The position numbers and the translations under genes are program-made. A stretch of 64,000 bases of DNA from Methanomassiliicoccaceae archaeon UBA72 (GTDB taxonomy: Archaea > Thermoplasmatota > Thermoplasmata > Methanomassiliicoccales > Methanomethylophilaceae). Where the stretch lies: the NCBI GenBank assembly GCA_002509405.1, contig DAVO01000014.1, positions 2,342 through 66,341 on the forward strand, in the 5' to 3' direction. A model generated the notes under the pieces. That model had not been told where the DNA came from, did no database searches, and was given only the letters and a program-made list of their open reading frames with translations. Below, piece after piece: positions 27,748 through 37,702 of the stretch. Numbering within the stretch: position 1 is the stretch's first letter; each line of letters starts with the position of its first letter.

Positions 27748-28301
27748 TACTGGTCTCTCCATTGGACGAGAAGACCGTCAGATCGCTCAGGCTCGGCGAC
27801 ACGGTGTATATAAAAGGCCCAATCGTCACCGGCAGGGACGAGATGCACAAGAGGGCCATCGAAAAGGCCCGTGCAGGCGAAGATGTTCCGGAAGAGCTGT
27901 TCGGATCGGTCCTGTACCACTGCGGCCCTATCATGGTCCAGCGCGGAGAAAAATGGATTCCCGTATCAGCAGGCCCCACCACCAGCGCCAGGATGAATTC
28001 TTTGGAACCCGAGATGATAGAAAGGTTCGGGATAAGGGCGATCATCGGCAAAGGCGGCATGTCCCGGGAGGTCGGGGAGGCGATGAAGAAGCACGGATGC
28101 GTCTATCTCGCCGCAGTGGGAGGTACGGCCGTGTCCCTGGCCGAAGGCCTGGGCGAGAGCAAAGGGTCGGAATGGAGCGACCTGGGCATGGCCGAGGCCA
28201 TGTGGAAGTTCAAAGCAGAAAGGCTGGGCCCGTTGATTGTGGCCATGGACGCCCAGGACGGCAATCTGTACGAAGAGGTCAGAGAGAAACTTAAGCGATG
28301 A
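27744..28301 (+). CDS. Fumarate hydratase class I, beta subunit
   Basis: C-terminal-type subunit of the class I fumarase. The 185 residues carry RLGDTVYIKGPIVTGRDEMHKR and the conserved YHCGPIM and GPTTSARMN segments that form part of the active site. The alpha-subunit stop overlaps its start, so the two are made together. The final base touches the convergent gene at 28302. Confidence 0.92.
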   Translation: MILVSPLDEKTVRSLRLGDTVYIKGPIVTGRDEMHKRAIEKARAGEDVPEELFGSVLYHCGPIMVQRGEKWIPVSAGPTTSARMNSLEPEMIERFGIRAIIGKGGMSREVGEAMKKHGCVYLAAVGGTAVSLAEGLGESKGSEWSDLGMAEAMWKFKAERLGPLIVAMDAQDGNLYEEVREKLKR

Positions 28302-29123
28302 TCATTCCTCGTCGTTCACGATCTTAAGTTTGCCGTTATGCCTCTTTACGTAGACGACGTAGGCAGTCACAGCTATCAGGAGTATCCCTCCTATGAAAAG
28401 GCCCACCAGTGTGAAAAGGTGCTGCAGGTCCAGTCCCCAGTAGGTCTGCACGGGGGTCAGCTCGAGGTAGAAGTCGCACGTTCTGGAGCTGCTGCCGGTT
28501 CCTACGGTAATGTTGTACTGCACGGCTTCTTCGAAACCTCCGCGCTTCACCGTCACGGTGTAAGTTCCGGGCTCGCACTCTATGCTGTATTTTCCGTCGG
28601 CCTCGGTGGTGTCCGTTCCTTCCACGTCGCCCGCCTGGTCAAAAAGGGTGACCGTTGCACCGGATATCAGATCGGACCCGTACTTGACGGTCCCGACCAC
28701 GGTCATGTTTTTGTCCACCGTGTACTCGTACATCGCCCTCACGCTGCCCAGGTCGAGGGCGGTGCCGGATATTGTATAATCTCCGAGATTGATCGCTTCA
28801 CATACCATTATCTGGGTCCCGGTATCGTACGTCAAAATCACGGTGCTGTCGGTCAGGTCGGTGTAGTATGTACCCGGCAGAACGACGGTTAAACTGCCGT
28901 CCGTGCCAGAAGTGACCTTTATCGAGACTGCGATCTCGGCATCTTTAGCATTCCAGTCCAGACGGACATCCGCCTCGGAAAGGGGCTTCCCGTCGCTGTC
29001 TTGGGCTATCCCCGTGAAGGTAAAATCTTCGGCCGCATAGGCTTCGTCGATGTTCAGCACCAGTCCCGCCATCGGCAGAACCAGGACCGAGATAAGGAGC
29101 AAGGCCATGATCCGAAATTTCAT
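28302..29123 (-). CDS. Secreted, C-terminally anchored protein with carboxypeptidase-regulatory-like repeats
   Basis: Protein of 273 residues. A signal peptide covers about residues 1-30 (MALLLISVLVLPMAGLVL, cleavage plausible after EAYAA). Beta-sandwich modules follow (FTGIAQDSDGKPLSEADV and TVKYGSDLISGATVTLFD, each with the pattern of carboxypeptidase regulatory/CnaB-like domains). A transmembrane helix near 225-250 and a short basic cytoplasmic tail complete it. It is predicted to be displayed outside the cell; the partner or ligand is unknown. Its stop abuts the fumarase beta stop convergently. Confidence 0.7.
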   Translation of the reverse strand: MKFRIMALLLISVLVLPMAGLVLNIDEAYAAEDFTFTGIAQDSDGKPLSEADVRLDWNAKDAEIAVSIKVTSGTDGSLTVVLPGTYYTDLTDSTVILTYDTGTQIMVCEAINLGDYTISGTALDLGSVRAMYEYTVDKNMTVVGTVKYGSDLISGATVTLFDQAGDVEGTDTTEADGKYSIECEPGTYTVTVKRGGFEEAVQYNITVGTGSSSRTCDFYLELTPVQTYWGLDLQHLFTLVGLFIGGILLIAVTAYVVYVKRHNGKLKIVNDEE

Positions 29124-29220
29124 GGCATGAACATTGTATGCGCAGATATAATCCTTTTTTGTTCAGAAAGAAGAAAAATAAATACGGTGTAACACTAAGG
29201 ACAAGGGATTGGGCATAGCG

Positions 29221-32200
29221 ATGATAGAGAGATCTAATACGGTGTATACGAAGGAAGAGGTCATGGGCGTCATGGAGCCCCTGATCTCCACATGGTTCGA
29301 AGAGCGGTTCGACGGTCTCACCGAACCTCAGGCCAAGGCCATTCCGCTCATACACCAGAGAAAGAACGTGCTCGTGTCCTCCCCCACAGGCTCGGGGAAG
29401 ACGCTTACGGCGTTCACAAGCATCATAAACGAGCTCACCAAGTACGCCAGGGCGGGGACGCTGGAGGAGAGGATCTACTGCATCTACATCTCGCCGCTCA
29501 AGGCGCTGGCCAACGATGTCAACCGAAATCTCAACGAGCCGCTGGACCAGATGGCGCAGGTCGCCACCGACCACGGCTTCGAGCCCCCCGGCATCAGGGT
29601 AGCCGTACGCTCGGGGGACACTCCCCAGAGCGAGAGGCAGAAAATGGCCCGCCACCCTCCTCACATCCTGATCACCACGCCCGAATCCCTGGCCCTCGTT
29701 ATATCGGCGCCCAAGTTCAGGGAGAGCCTGAAAAAAGTAGAATGGGTGATATTGGACGAGATACACGACATATGCGATTCGAAGAGGGGCGCGTTCCTCT
29801 CGCTGACGTTGGAGAGGCTCAATGACTGGTGCGAGACGGACTTCTCTCGAATCGGACTGTCTGCCACCCTTGCCCCCATGGAGGCGATCGCAGGATACCT
29901 GGTCGGTAACAACAACGACGGCTCGGTAAGGGACGTCACGATTGTGGAATCCGATTCGAAGAAGCAGCTGGATCTCCGAGTGATATGCCCGTCTGCGGAT
30001 ATGACCGCTCTGTCATCGGAGATGGTCAACTCCATGATGTACGACCAGCTCAAGGAGCTCATCGACGGCCACGAGACAACTCTGGTGTTCACAAACACCC
30101 GTTCGGGGGCGGAGAGCGTTGTGTACAAGCTAAAAGAGCGCGGACTCGAGAACATCGAGGTCCACCACAGCTCCCTGGGTAGGGAGACGAGGCTGGACGT
30201 GGAGGAGCGGCTCAAGAGGGGGGAGATCAAATGCGTGGTATCCTCGACGTCTCTGGAACTGGGCATCGACATAGGTTCTGTTGACCTCGTTTGCCAGATC
30301 GGCTCTCCCAAATCGGTGGCCAAGGGCCTTCAGAGGATCGGCCGCAGCGGCCACAGCTTCGGACGGGTGGCCAAGGGCCGCCTCCTGGTCTTCGACCCCG
30401 ACGACCTGGTGGAATGTGCCGTCATGTGCCGCGCCGCACATCGCGGCGACATAGACCGTGTCGGCATACCCGAAAACTGCCTGGACGTCCTCGCCCAGGC
30501 AATCGTAGGGATGAGTTTGGACAACAGATGGGATGTGGACGCCGCATTCCGTCTGGTAAAGGGGTCCTACTGCTACAGGAACCTGACCAAGGAAGAGTTC
30601 CTCAGCGATCTTAGATATCTCGGCAGCCGCGACGATTTCGAGGGCGTGTATTCGAAGATATGGTTCGACGAGGACGAGAACCAGTTCGGCAGGAAGAAGG
30701 GGGCCAGGATGATCTACTACCTCAACCTGGGCACGATCCCGGAAGAGGCCAACTACAAAGTGGTCACCGGCCACGGTTCCATCGCGGGCGAACTTTCCGA
30801 AAAGTTCGTCGAGAGGCTATCTCCGAGGGACGTCTTTGTGTTGGGCGGGCGGTCCTTCGAGTTCGTCAGGTCCAAGGGCATGACCGCATTCGTCAAAGAG
30901 GCAACGGGAAGGAAGCCAACCGTCCCGTCTTGGGCAGGCGAGATGCTCCCCCGGAGCTTCGATCTTTCAATGGACATCGCCAAGTTCAGGAAGGAGATGT
31001 CCGAACGCTTGGAATCCGACACCGGAACGCTGATTTCGGAGATGTCGGAGGACCTGGACATAGACGAGGGTTCCGCGAGGAGCATAGTCTCGTACTTCAG
31101 GGAGCAGAAGGCAGTGGCCGGTTTCATTCCCGACTCGGAAAAATTGGCCATCGAGGAGTATATCGACCCGTCCGGAAATCAGAGGCTGGTCTTCCATTTC
31201 CCCTTCGGGAGGAGGGTCAACGACGCGCTTTCCCGCGGATACGCATATCGCCTTACGAACATCCTCGGAACCAATGTTTCGGTCACGGTCTCCGACGATA
31301 ACTTCATGATCGGCACATCGCGCAAGGTCGAAACATACAAGGTCCCGGGCATGCTGAAGTCCAGAGACCTGGAGCAGATACTGCGCAAGGCGATAAAAGA
31401 TTCTGAAATATTCAAACTTAGGTTCAGGCACACCGCGTCCCGCAGCTTCATGATACTCAGGAACTACATGGGCCGTTCGATTTCGGTCAACAGGCAGCAG
31501 ATACGGTCGTCATATCTTCTCGAAGAGCTTGGCAATATGGAGAACATGCCGGTCATCGAGGAGACGTACAGGGAGATAATGGAGGACGACATGGACATCC
31601 GCAACGCGGAGCACGTCCTGAGGCTGATCGAAGAAGGGAAAATGAAGGTCGAGACCGTGGCGTACACGGGGACCCCCTCGCCGTTCGCCCACAGCGCCAT
31701 AATTTCAAGTTTCTCCGACATAGTGCTGATGGAGGACCGCTCCGCTCTGTTGAGGGAGCTTCACCGTAAGGTGCTGTACCGTGCGCTGGGAGATGCGGTC
31801 AAAGAGTTCGAGTTCGACGAAGATCAGATCATACCCTACTTCCGGGAGAAGATCGGGCGCATCCAGACCAAGGAGGATATCGTCCCGATGCTTATGCGCA
31901 CAGGTCCTCTTCAGGCACTACGCGAGCGCGGACGGAACATCTACGCATACTCGGACGAAGACAAGAAGACCGTGGACAAGTGGATAAGGGAGCTGCTTTT
32001 CGAGGGAAGGATAGGCTCGGTCTTCATGGACGAACCATATGTCATGGCTGCCGAGGAGGTCCATTACTATGCGGCGGCCACAGTCAAGGAGCGCGAGATG
32101 ACGGAGGTCGACGCCAAGGTCCTGGAAGAAGTCACGACGGACACGCCTATCAACCAGATCTCCGAGTCCCTGGAGGTCAGCGAGGACATGGTCTATCGTT

Positions 32201-34599
32201 CGATCAGGAAGCTGGAGTCTATGTACAGGGTCGCCAGGACCGCCGTCACCGGGAACGGGAAATGGCTTTACTCCAAGGCGGAATATCCTGCCGTCGACAG
32301 GAACTCGGCCGTCGACAGGATAATAACCAGGCATCTGGAGTGTTTCGCTCCGGCCACCTCGGCCGAGGTCGCGTTCTCCCTTTCACTGACAGATGAAGAG
32401 GCCAGAGCATCACTGGAGTCGCTTCTTAGCAGCGGTGAGGTCGCCAAAGGCAGGTTCCTGATATCCGAAGGCGACCAGTACATGCTGAAGACCGACAGGA
32501 TGAGGCTCCGGGCCGGCAAGGAGAACGTGTACAGCTTCGAGGCGGTTGAAGAATACCGCGCCTCCAAAGGGCGCAGGTTCGATAACATCGAGGGATATTT
32601 CAAATTCTACGGGTCGGCCGGAAGCGAAATCGATGTTTTCAGCAGGGTCAGGGATTTCAAGCTGAAAGACTGGCAGAAGATGAGGGAGTCCGGGAGGATA
32701 CTGCTGGGAAGGTTCATGCGCGGGCGCGTAAGATACGTGCTTTCGGAAGATGCCGACAGGTTCGCAGCCCTCAGGTCCGACGAGACCGAGCCCGGGGACG
32801 AAAAGGTCCTCAATATGATCGACGGGATGGGCACGGCCACACTTCGCCAGCTGGTCGGCGAGATGAACATGGACAAGGATGCCATCAAGGAGGCCGTCTA
32901 CCGCTTGGACAGGTCCCTCAAGATAGTAAGGGCGTTCGGCGAAAGGGAAGACTGGGGGACGGAGAACACCTACATGGCATATCGCCCGGGACCGGTCGCG
33001 GGGGACCCCCTCAGGGACCTTGCCGAACAGACCGTGAGGGCGTATGGACCACTTCCCTCCCAGGCCCTGAGATACATTCTCGGTGTGGCCCCCGAGGACG
33101 CCAAAAGGCTGATGGATGACATCGGAGCCTCCCAGATCATAGTCGGCGACTCGCAGACACAGATGTTCGTCTTCGAAGACGAGCTGGAGGCCCTGGACGG
33201 CATCCACGGGCGCGAGTCGAAGATCCGTCTGTGCACGCCTTTCGATCCGGACATATCGTCAAAGTGGGCGGAGCTGTCCGCCCGTTACGGCGACAGCTGG
33301 GTATATCCGCTGATCAAAGGCTCGTCGGTGGTGGGGGCCCTCGAGATGTGGGAAATGTCCGGATGCATAGAGATACGCGCATTCGACCTGGACTCGGTCG
33401 AACTGTTGCCTGCGGCCCTGGCCTCTATAGACGACATCATGGTCTTCTTCAGGATGAAGAACACAGACATAGTCCGCATCAGGGAAGTGATGGGAAAGGA
33501 CGTCTCCGCCATCGGTACCGAAGAGAAGAAGAAGATAGAGGATGCGGGCTACGTGATGGTCAACGGTTTCTATGCCAAGGGAGGCCTGGTCCAATACACC
33601 ATTACAGACGACGAATTCCTCAGCTATGTCTTCGAGAAGCAGCGGGCGGGCGACAACGACAGGTATCCCACGGTGATGAACGCCGTCAGGGCCCGTGGTT
33701 ACATCCGCGGCGATCAAGAGATATACACGAGGGTTCTCGACAAGACCACTCTGAAAAAACAGCTGGAGCGCGGATACATGGTGAAAACATCGCTGTACCC
33801 AGCCTTCATAGGGTACACCACCGAAGAGTTCGCAAGACTGTACAGGGCGGCGAAGTCGGAGGAGCTGGGCGGAGACGAGAAGCTGGTATTCTCCATCGTC
33901 TCCAACCATTCTCCCATATCCAGGAAAGAGATAGTGTCGGGATCTCCCATTTCAGAGCCGCGCACCTTGGATGCTCTGAACTCCCTGTCAAAGATGTCCG
34001 CGGTGTATCAGGATTCCGATTCATATTACAGCCCGGTACCAATGCCGAATGTTACCAGGGAAGATGCGTTCAAGGAAATAGCCAGGCATCACTTCTACGA
34101 CTTCGGGATATTCTCCGCAGAGAACCTTTCGCGTTTCATGTCCGCCCGCATGTCCGATGTGAGGTCGACCCTGGCCGCCCTTGAGGCCGAGGGGTTGCTC
34201 AAGAAGGGGTTCTTCATAAGGGACGACCCCACGCTCATGTGGATGCTCGCCTCCGACATCGGGAAGAAGCAGAAGGTCCACAGGGGGACGTTCGTACTCA
34301 ACACACAGGACAATCTGCACGTGTACCTGAGGCAACACATAAAGGGCGAGATCGGGCAGTCACGTGCGGTGATATTCGAAGGGACGAGGATATCCGGCTC
34401 CTTCGACGGAAAGCTCACGCATGCAGGTTCAAAGGTAGAGAATTTCGAAGGTTCGGACCGTGCGTACAGGTTCCTCAGCGACTCGGCGAGGTCCCTGGGA
34501 GTATCCATCGAGAGCGGCAGGTCCGTAGAGCAGGATGACGATTGGGACGCGGTGGAGTTCTACCTCAAATCAAACCCGGGAGCCGTCACACGCAAGTGA
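29221..34599 (+). CDS. Very large Lhr-type ATP-dependent helicase
   Basis: Superfamily 2 helicase of about 1,792 residues. Motifs in order: Q-like LTEPQAKAIP, Walker A SSPTGSGKT (Lys60), LDEIHDI, GLSATL, and motif VI QRIGRSGHS, followed by the Lhr winged-helix and core domains to about residue 880. The remaining 900 residues look like serial small helical/winged-helix modules, as in the C-terminal part of bacterial Lhr, but longer than the roughly 1,540 residues of E. coli Lhr. I prefer the ATG at 29221 to a TTG at 29209. No frameshift seen. Probably acts in DNA repair or restart; not proven. Confidence 0.88.
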   Translation: MIERSNTVYTKEEVMGVMEPLISTWFEERFDGLTEPQAKAIPLIHQRKNVLVSSPTGSGKTLTAFTSIINELTKYARAGTLEERIYCIYISPLKALANDVNRNLNEPLDQMAQVATDHGFEPPGIRVAVRSGDTPQSERQKMARHPPHILITTPESLALVISAPKFRESLKKVEWVILDEIHDICDSKRGAFLSLTLERLNDWCETDFSRIGLSATLAPMEAIAGYLVGNNNDGSVRDVTIVESDSKKQLDLRVICPSADMTALSSEMVNSMMYDQLKELIDGHETTLVFTNTRSGAESVVYKLKERGLENIEVHHSSLGRETRLDVEERLKRGEIKCVVSSTSLELGIDIGSVDLVCQIGSPKSVAKGLQRIGRSGHSFGRVAKGRLLVFDPDDLVECAVMCRAAHRGDIDRVGIPENCLDVLAQAIVGMSLDNRWDVDAAFRLVKGSYCYRNLTKEEFLSDLRYLGSRDDFEGVYSKIWFDEDENQFGRKKGARMIYYLNLGTIPEEANYKVVTGHGSIAGELSEKFVERLSPRDVFVLGGRSFEFVRSKGMTAFVKEATGRKPTVPSWAGEMLPRSFDLSMDIAKFRKEMSERLESDTGTLISEMSEDLDIDEGSARSIVSYFREQKAVAGFIPDSEKLAIEEYIDPSGNQRLVFHFPFGRRVNDALSRGYAYRLTNILGTNVSVTVSDDNFMIGTSRKVETYKVPGMLKSRDLEQILRKAIKDSEIFKLRFRHTASRSFMILRNYMGRSISVNRQQIRSSYLLEELGNMENMPVIEETYREIMEDDMDIRNAEHVLRLIEEGKMKVETVAYTGTPSPFAHSAIISSFSDIVLMEDRSALLRELHRKVLYRALGDAVKEFEFDEDQIIPYFREKIGRIQTKEDIVPMLMRTGPLQALRERGRNIYAYSDEDKKTVDKWIRELLFEGRIGSVFMDEPYVMAAEEVHYYAAATVKEREMTEVDAKVLEEVTTDTPINQISESLEVSEDMVYRSIRKLESMYRVARTAVTGNGKWLYSKAEYPAVDRNSAVDRIITRHLECFAPATSAEVAFSLSLTDEEARASLESLLSSGEVAKGRFLISEGDQYMLKTDRMRLRAGKENVYSFEAVEEYRASKGRRFDNIEGYFKFYGSAGSEIDVFSRVRDFKLKDWQKMRESGRILLGRFMRGRVRYVLSEDADRFAALRSDETEPGDEKVLNMIDGMGTATLRQLVGEMNMDKDAIKEAVYRLDRSLKIVRAFGEREDWGTENTYMAYRPGPVAGDPLRDLAEQTVRAYGPLPSQALRYILGVAPEDAKRLMDDIGASQIIVGDSQTQMFVFEDELEALDGIHGRESKIRLCTPFDPDISSKWAELSARYGDSWVYPLIKGSSVVGALEMWEMSGCIEIRAFDLDSVELLPAALASIDDIMVFFRMKNTDIVRIREVMGKDVSAIGTEEKKKIEDAGYVMVNGFYAKGGLVQYTITDDEFLSYVFEKQRAGDNDRYPTVMNAVRARGYIRGDQEIYTRVLDKTTLKKQLERGYMVKTSLYPAFIGYTTEEFARLYRAAKSEELGGDEKLVFSIVSNHSPISRKEIVSGSPISEPRTLDALNSLSKMSAVYQDSDSYYSPVPMPNVTREDAFKEIARHHFYDFGIFSAENLSRFMSARMSDVRSTLAALEAEGLLKKGFFIRDDPTLMWMLASDIGKKQKVHRGTFVLNTQDNLHVYLRQHIKGEIGQSRAVIFEGTRISGSFDGKLTHAGSKVENFEGSDRAYRFLSDSARSLGVSIESGRSVEQDDDWDAVEFYLKSNPGAVTRK

Positions 34600-34628
34600 T
34601 TTATAACAAATTGAACTATCGTTAAGTT

Positions 34629-35030
34629 ATGAAGATACCTTGTGAGATAGTCGTTTGGTACGTCCTCCCCACCATCCGCAGGGAAATAGCCAGGGAGCTT
34701 GTTTTCGAGCACGGCATGACCCAGGCTCAGGTGGCAAGGAAATTCGAGGTAACAGACGCCGCAATATCCCAATACCTGAAGAAGAAACGCGGGGAGAACG
34801 AGATAATACAGAACAGCGAGAGATATCCCCTGTTCTCTAAGGAGATAAAGAACTCCGCCGGGAGGCTGGCGGCCGGCGACGCCGATTTCGTCACGGAGAT
34901 GTGTAAGCTCTGCTACACGGTAAAGAACTGCGGCATGCTAGCCGAGATATACGAGCAGTATACCGGCTACGACGCCCCACAGTGTGCGATGGCGGACGCC
35001 GAGATTCAGAGGATGATGCTCAAAGAGTGA
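34629..35030 (+). CDS. HTH regulator with Cys-containing C-terminal part (COG2522-like)
   Basis: Protein of 133 residues. Residues 16-60 form a helix-turn-helix (HGMTQAQVARKFEVTDAAISQYLKK split around the turn), and the C-terminal half contains CKLCYTVKNCG plus a late cysteine and Cys5, which could bind a metal or Fe-S cluster. This layout matches archaeal predicted regulators of the COG2522 type. Starts 29 bases after the helicase gene; its end overlaps the convergent ogg gene by 25 bases. Sensing of redox state or metal is inference. Confidence 0.78.
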   Translation: MKIPCEIVVWYVLPTIRREIARELVFEHGMTQAQVARKFEVTDAAISQYLKKKRGENEIIQNSERYPLFSKEIKNSAGRLAAGDADFVTEMCKLCYTVKNCGMLAEIYEQYTGYDAPQCAMADAEIQRMMLKE

Positions 35031-35803
35031 TACAGGAGCTCCTGTGCGTATCCGGCGTACCTTCCGAAGATGCGCCTTCCTGCCGAAGAGACCTCCTCGT
35101 AGCTTCCCTCGACCCCGTATACTTCTCTCATGGACTTTGAGATTCTCGCGTCCACCGGGAACGCCTCCAGGTGTCCGTATGCGAAGATCGCGACACAGTC
35201 GGCGACCTTCGGGCCTATTCCGTTGATTTTCTTAAGCTCCTTCACGCAACCCTCGTAATCGAGCTCCTCAAGGGATGCCAGGTCATAGGTGCCGTTCTCG
35301 ACCTTCTCGGCGAACTCAACGAAACGCCCCTCGCGGTATCCCAGGCGGCATTCGCCTATGCTTCCGCACCCGTCCAATATCTGCCCCGGCGTGGGGAAGG
35401 AATGTGCCCCGCCGAGGTCCGTTCCGAACAGAACGCATACGGACTCGACCATCTTTGCGATACGTTTCACGTTGGCGTTGGTAGCCAGAATATATGTGGC
35501 AGTGCACTCCCACAGGTCCTGCCTGAGGATCCTGAGCCCGGGGCATACGGCCGCAAGGCCGGCGATGTACGGGTCCCTTCCGGAAATCTCCTCCATTATG
35601 GCCGGAAGGTCGTCCTCCGAACGGAAATACCTCCTGATCCGTTCCTCGCTGCATCCTTCGCACCGGAATCCGCCGTCCCTCTGAACGAGCTCTACCTTAT
35701 CGTTGCCGAGGACCCCTTTCCATAAGTCGCCGTCCTTTCTCCAGCGGTGGGCCTGGCCACATCCGAGGGTCGCGTCCAGGTCGACTTCCATATGGATTTC
35801 CAT
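35006..35803 (-). CDS. 8-oxoguanine DNA glycosylase/lyase (OGG1 type)
   Basis: Base-excision repair enzyme that removes oxidised guanine. The 265 residues have the N-terminal OGG domain (LDATLGCGQAHRW) and a helix-hairpin-helix-GPD core INGIGPKVADC with Lys199 and Asp218, the same 19-residue spacing as the human catalytic Lys249/Asp268. A second in-frame ATG four codons in (MEVDLD) is also possible as start. Divergent from the endonuclease IV-like gene at 35982, hinting at a small repair cluster. Confidence 0.9.
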   Translation of the reverse strand: MEIHMEVDLDATLGCGQAHRWRKDGDLWKGVLGNDKVELVQRDGGFRCEGCSEERIRRYFRSEDDLPAIMEEISGRDPYIAGLAAVCPGLRILRQDLWECTATYILATNANVKRIAKMVESVCVLFGTDLGGAHSFPTPGQILDGCGSIGECRLGYREGRFVEFAEKVENGTYDLASLEELDYEGCVKELKKINGIGPKVADCVAIFAYGHLEAFPVDARISKSMREVYGVEGSYEEVSSAGRRIFGRYAGYAQELLYHSLSIIL

Positions 35804-35981
35804 GGTACCGCCGATGCCTTTTCGATAATAATTAGTTGCGTCGGGGCGGTTCTCGGCAATAGAGGGCGAACGTAGTGCAGGACCAAATATCCAGGCATTT
35901 TATTTCAAACAAAAATAATATTGACGGGAACTGCACCGTGACGTCGGGGGATGTAAATACGCAAAAGGTTCTCCACCCGGT

Positions 35982-36791
35982 ATGAGATTCGGTCCCGCAG
36001 GATACCCTTCCGAAGGCAAGACGCCCATCGGATCTTTGGAATACACCAGGTCGCTGGGCCTTGACGCGCTCGAGGTGGAGCTTGTGCGCGGAGCCCGTGT
36101 TTCCGAGGAGAGGGCCAAAGAGATCGGCGCGGCCGCGGAGCGGCTGGACATCAGGCTATCCTGCCATGCCCCCTATTTCATAAGTTTCAATTCGGAGGCT
36201 GCCGAGACCAGGGAAAAAAGTGTAGCATGGGTCATGGACACCGCGCGCGTTGCCCACAATATGGGCGCCAACATAATCGTAATACACGCCGCCTCTTACG
36301 GCAAACATCCGGAAACGGCGACGGACTCGGTGATCGAAGGTCTTTCCGTCTGCAAGGACAACATGGACAACGAAGGCATCAGGGACGTGGTACTGGGGGT
36401 CGAGACCATGGGAAAGAAAGGCCAGTTCGGTACCTTGAGCGAGATCGAGGAGGTCATGGACAGCGTTGACGGCGTACGCCCGGTGCTGGACGTGGCCCAT
36501 GTTCACGCCAGGAACGGAGGATACCTGAAGACCGAAGACGACATGCGCGATCTTCTCGGGGAGTTCTTCCCCCTTTGCGGCGACAGGGCCCATTTTCACA
36601 TAAGCTGCATAGAATACGGCGACAAAGGCGAGAAGAACCACCTGCCGCTGGAGGCAAGGGACCCCGACATGCAGCTTCTCGCCAACGTTTTGGAAGACTC
36701 ATCAAAGGACTGCACATTTATATGCGAATCTCCCAGGATAGCGGCGGACGCAGTGGTGTTCAGGGATATGTTCCCCAAGTACCGGCGCTGA
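35982..36791 (+). CDS. Endonuclease IV-like TIM-barrel protein
   Basis: Xylose-isomerase-like barrel of 269 residues resembling AP endonuclease family 2. Metal-ligand candidates are SCHAPYFISF near residue 52, VIHAASYG, LGVETMGKKGQ, VLDVAHVHARN, HFHISCIEYG and ICESPRI. The pattern supports abasic-site endonuclease, but some sugar isomerases share the fold. Its divergent neighbour is an OGG1-type glycosylase that creates the abasic sites such an enzyme would cut. Confidence 0.82.
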   Translation: MRFGPAGYPSEGKTPIGSLEYTRSLGLDALEVELVRGARVSEERAKEIGAAAERLDIRLSCHAPYFISFNSEAAETREKSVAWVMDTARVAHNMGANIIVIHAASYGKHPETATDSVIEGLSVCKDNMDNEGIRDVVLGVETMGKKGQFGTLSEIEEVMDSVDGVRPVLDVAHVHARNGGYLKTEDDMRDLLGEFFPLCGDRAHFHISCIEYGDKGEKNHLPLEARDPDMQLLANVLEDSSKDCTFICESPRIAADAVVFRDMFPKYRR

Positions 36792-36837
36792 TTTCTGTGT
36801 AAAGCTTTAAAAGCAATATCTCATTTGCGGCTCATAC

Positions 36838-36909
36838 GCCACTGTGGCTCAGCGGTAGAGCGGCGGTTTCGTAAACCGTAGGCCGGGGGTTCGATTCCCT
36901 CCAGTGGCT
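36838..36909 (+). tRNA. tRNA-Thr (CGT)
   Basis: 72-nt cloverleaf: acceptor GCCACTG/CAGTGGC, D arm GCTC/GAGC, anticodon loop TTCGTAA with anticodon CGT, T loop TTCGATT, discriminator T at 36909. CCA is encoded at 36910-36912. A CTTTAAAAG box at 36805-36813 is a suitable promoter. Confidence 0.95.
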
Positions 36910-36916
36910 CCATTCT

Positions 36917-37702
36917 TTATCTCAGAGGCTCCCATACCGTCGCGCGCAGCCTGTTCACGGACCTGAAGCGGTATATTCCGTCTTCCGACCGTTCTTTCAG
37001 TATGTCCCTTGCCGCCGCGACCGCCTCTTTTTCGATTCCGAAGAACGGGAACATCCCCGTTTGTCTTCTTACAGCCTCTTCAACCGGCATGTCTATCGCC
37101 ACCGCAGCCGAGAATTCGCGGCTCTCCGGCCACCTCCCGGAGGCCTTCAGCTTCTCCACGATGTCGTCGGTGGTCCTGGAGGCGAAACTGTAGTCCTTCC
37201 CAAGCCTTGCCCATATTTCGGACTGCAGGCGGTCTCCCCCGTTTTCGATCCAGGAGACCATGGCGCAGGAACCGGAAGAAAGGCGTTCCATGCGCTCTAT
37301 CGAATCCACGGTCCCGGAACCGGAGCATAGCGAGGCAAAGACGACATCCCACCTTCTTTCCGGCTCGAAGACGTTCCAATCGGTCTCGATCCTCTCTAGG
37401 TTAGTTATGCCATATGACGCCGCGACAGCGAACAATCTGTCCAGCATCTTAGAGGAATAGTCCAGGCACGACACGGACCTGGAACGGCGGGACATCGGCA
37501 ACGAATAAGTGCCGGGGCCGCTCCCGACCTCCAGAACGTCGCGGGTCATGTCCAGGCAGCCCAGTCCCGCAAGCCACTCCACTATGCGTTCGGGCATATC
37601 CCCCTGCTGCTCGGCGGTGTATGTCTCGGCGAAGATGTTCCAGAACCTTATTTTCTCGTGTTCGGGGACGTCTTCTCCGTCAAGGGGATGCAGGGGGGCC
37701 AT
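36917..37702 (-). CDS. Class I SAM-dependent methyltransferase
   Basis: Protein of about 261 residues with a UbiE-like Rossmann fold: the SAM-binding VLEVGSGPGTYSL near residue 60, followed by acidic post-II CLDYS and WDVVFASLCSG. The substrate cannot be read from sequence. I start at the ATG at 37702, which overlaps the thiC stop (TGATG), so translation is coupled to thiC; a TTG at 37708 is also in frame. That coupling suggests the enzyme acts in or near thiamine synthesis, but no such step is known to me. Confidence 0.75.
   Translation of the reverse strand: MAPLHPLDGEDVPEHEKIRFWNIFAETYTAEQQGDMPERIVEWLAGLGCLDMTRDVLEVGSGPGTYSLPMSRRSRSVSCLDYSSKMLDRLFAVAASYGITNLERIETDWNVFEPERRWDVVFASLCSGSGTVDSIERMERLSSGSCAMVSWIENGGDRLQSEIWARLGKDYSFASRTTDDIVEKLKASGRWPESREFSAAVAIDMPVEEAVRRQTGMFPFFGIEKEAVAAARDILKERSEDGIYRFRSVNRLRATVWEPLR

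Noticed and set aside
34560..34772. Antisense 70-codon frame at the helicase/regulator junction
   Set aside because: No promoter or family features; shadow of the two flanking genes.
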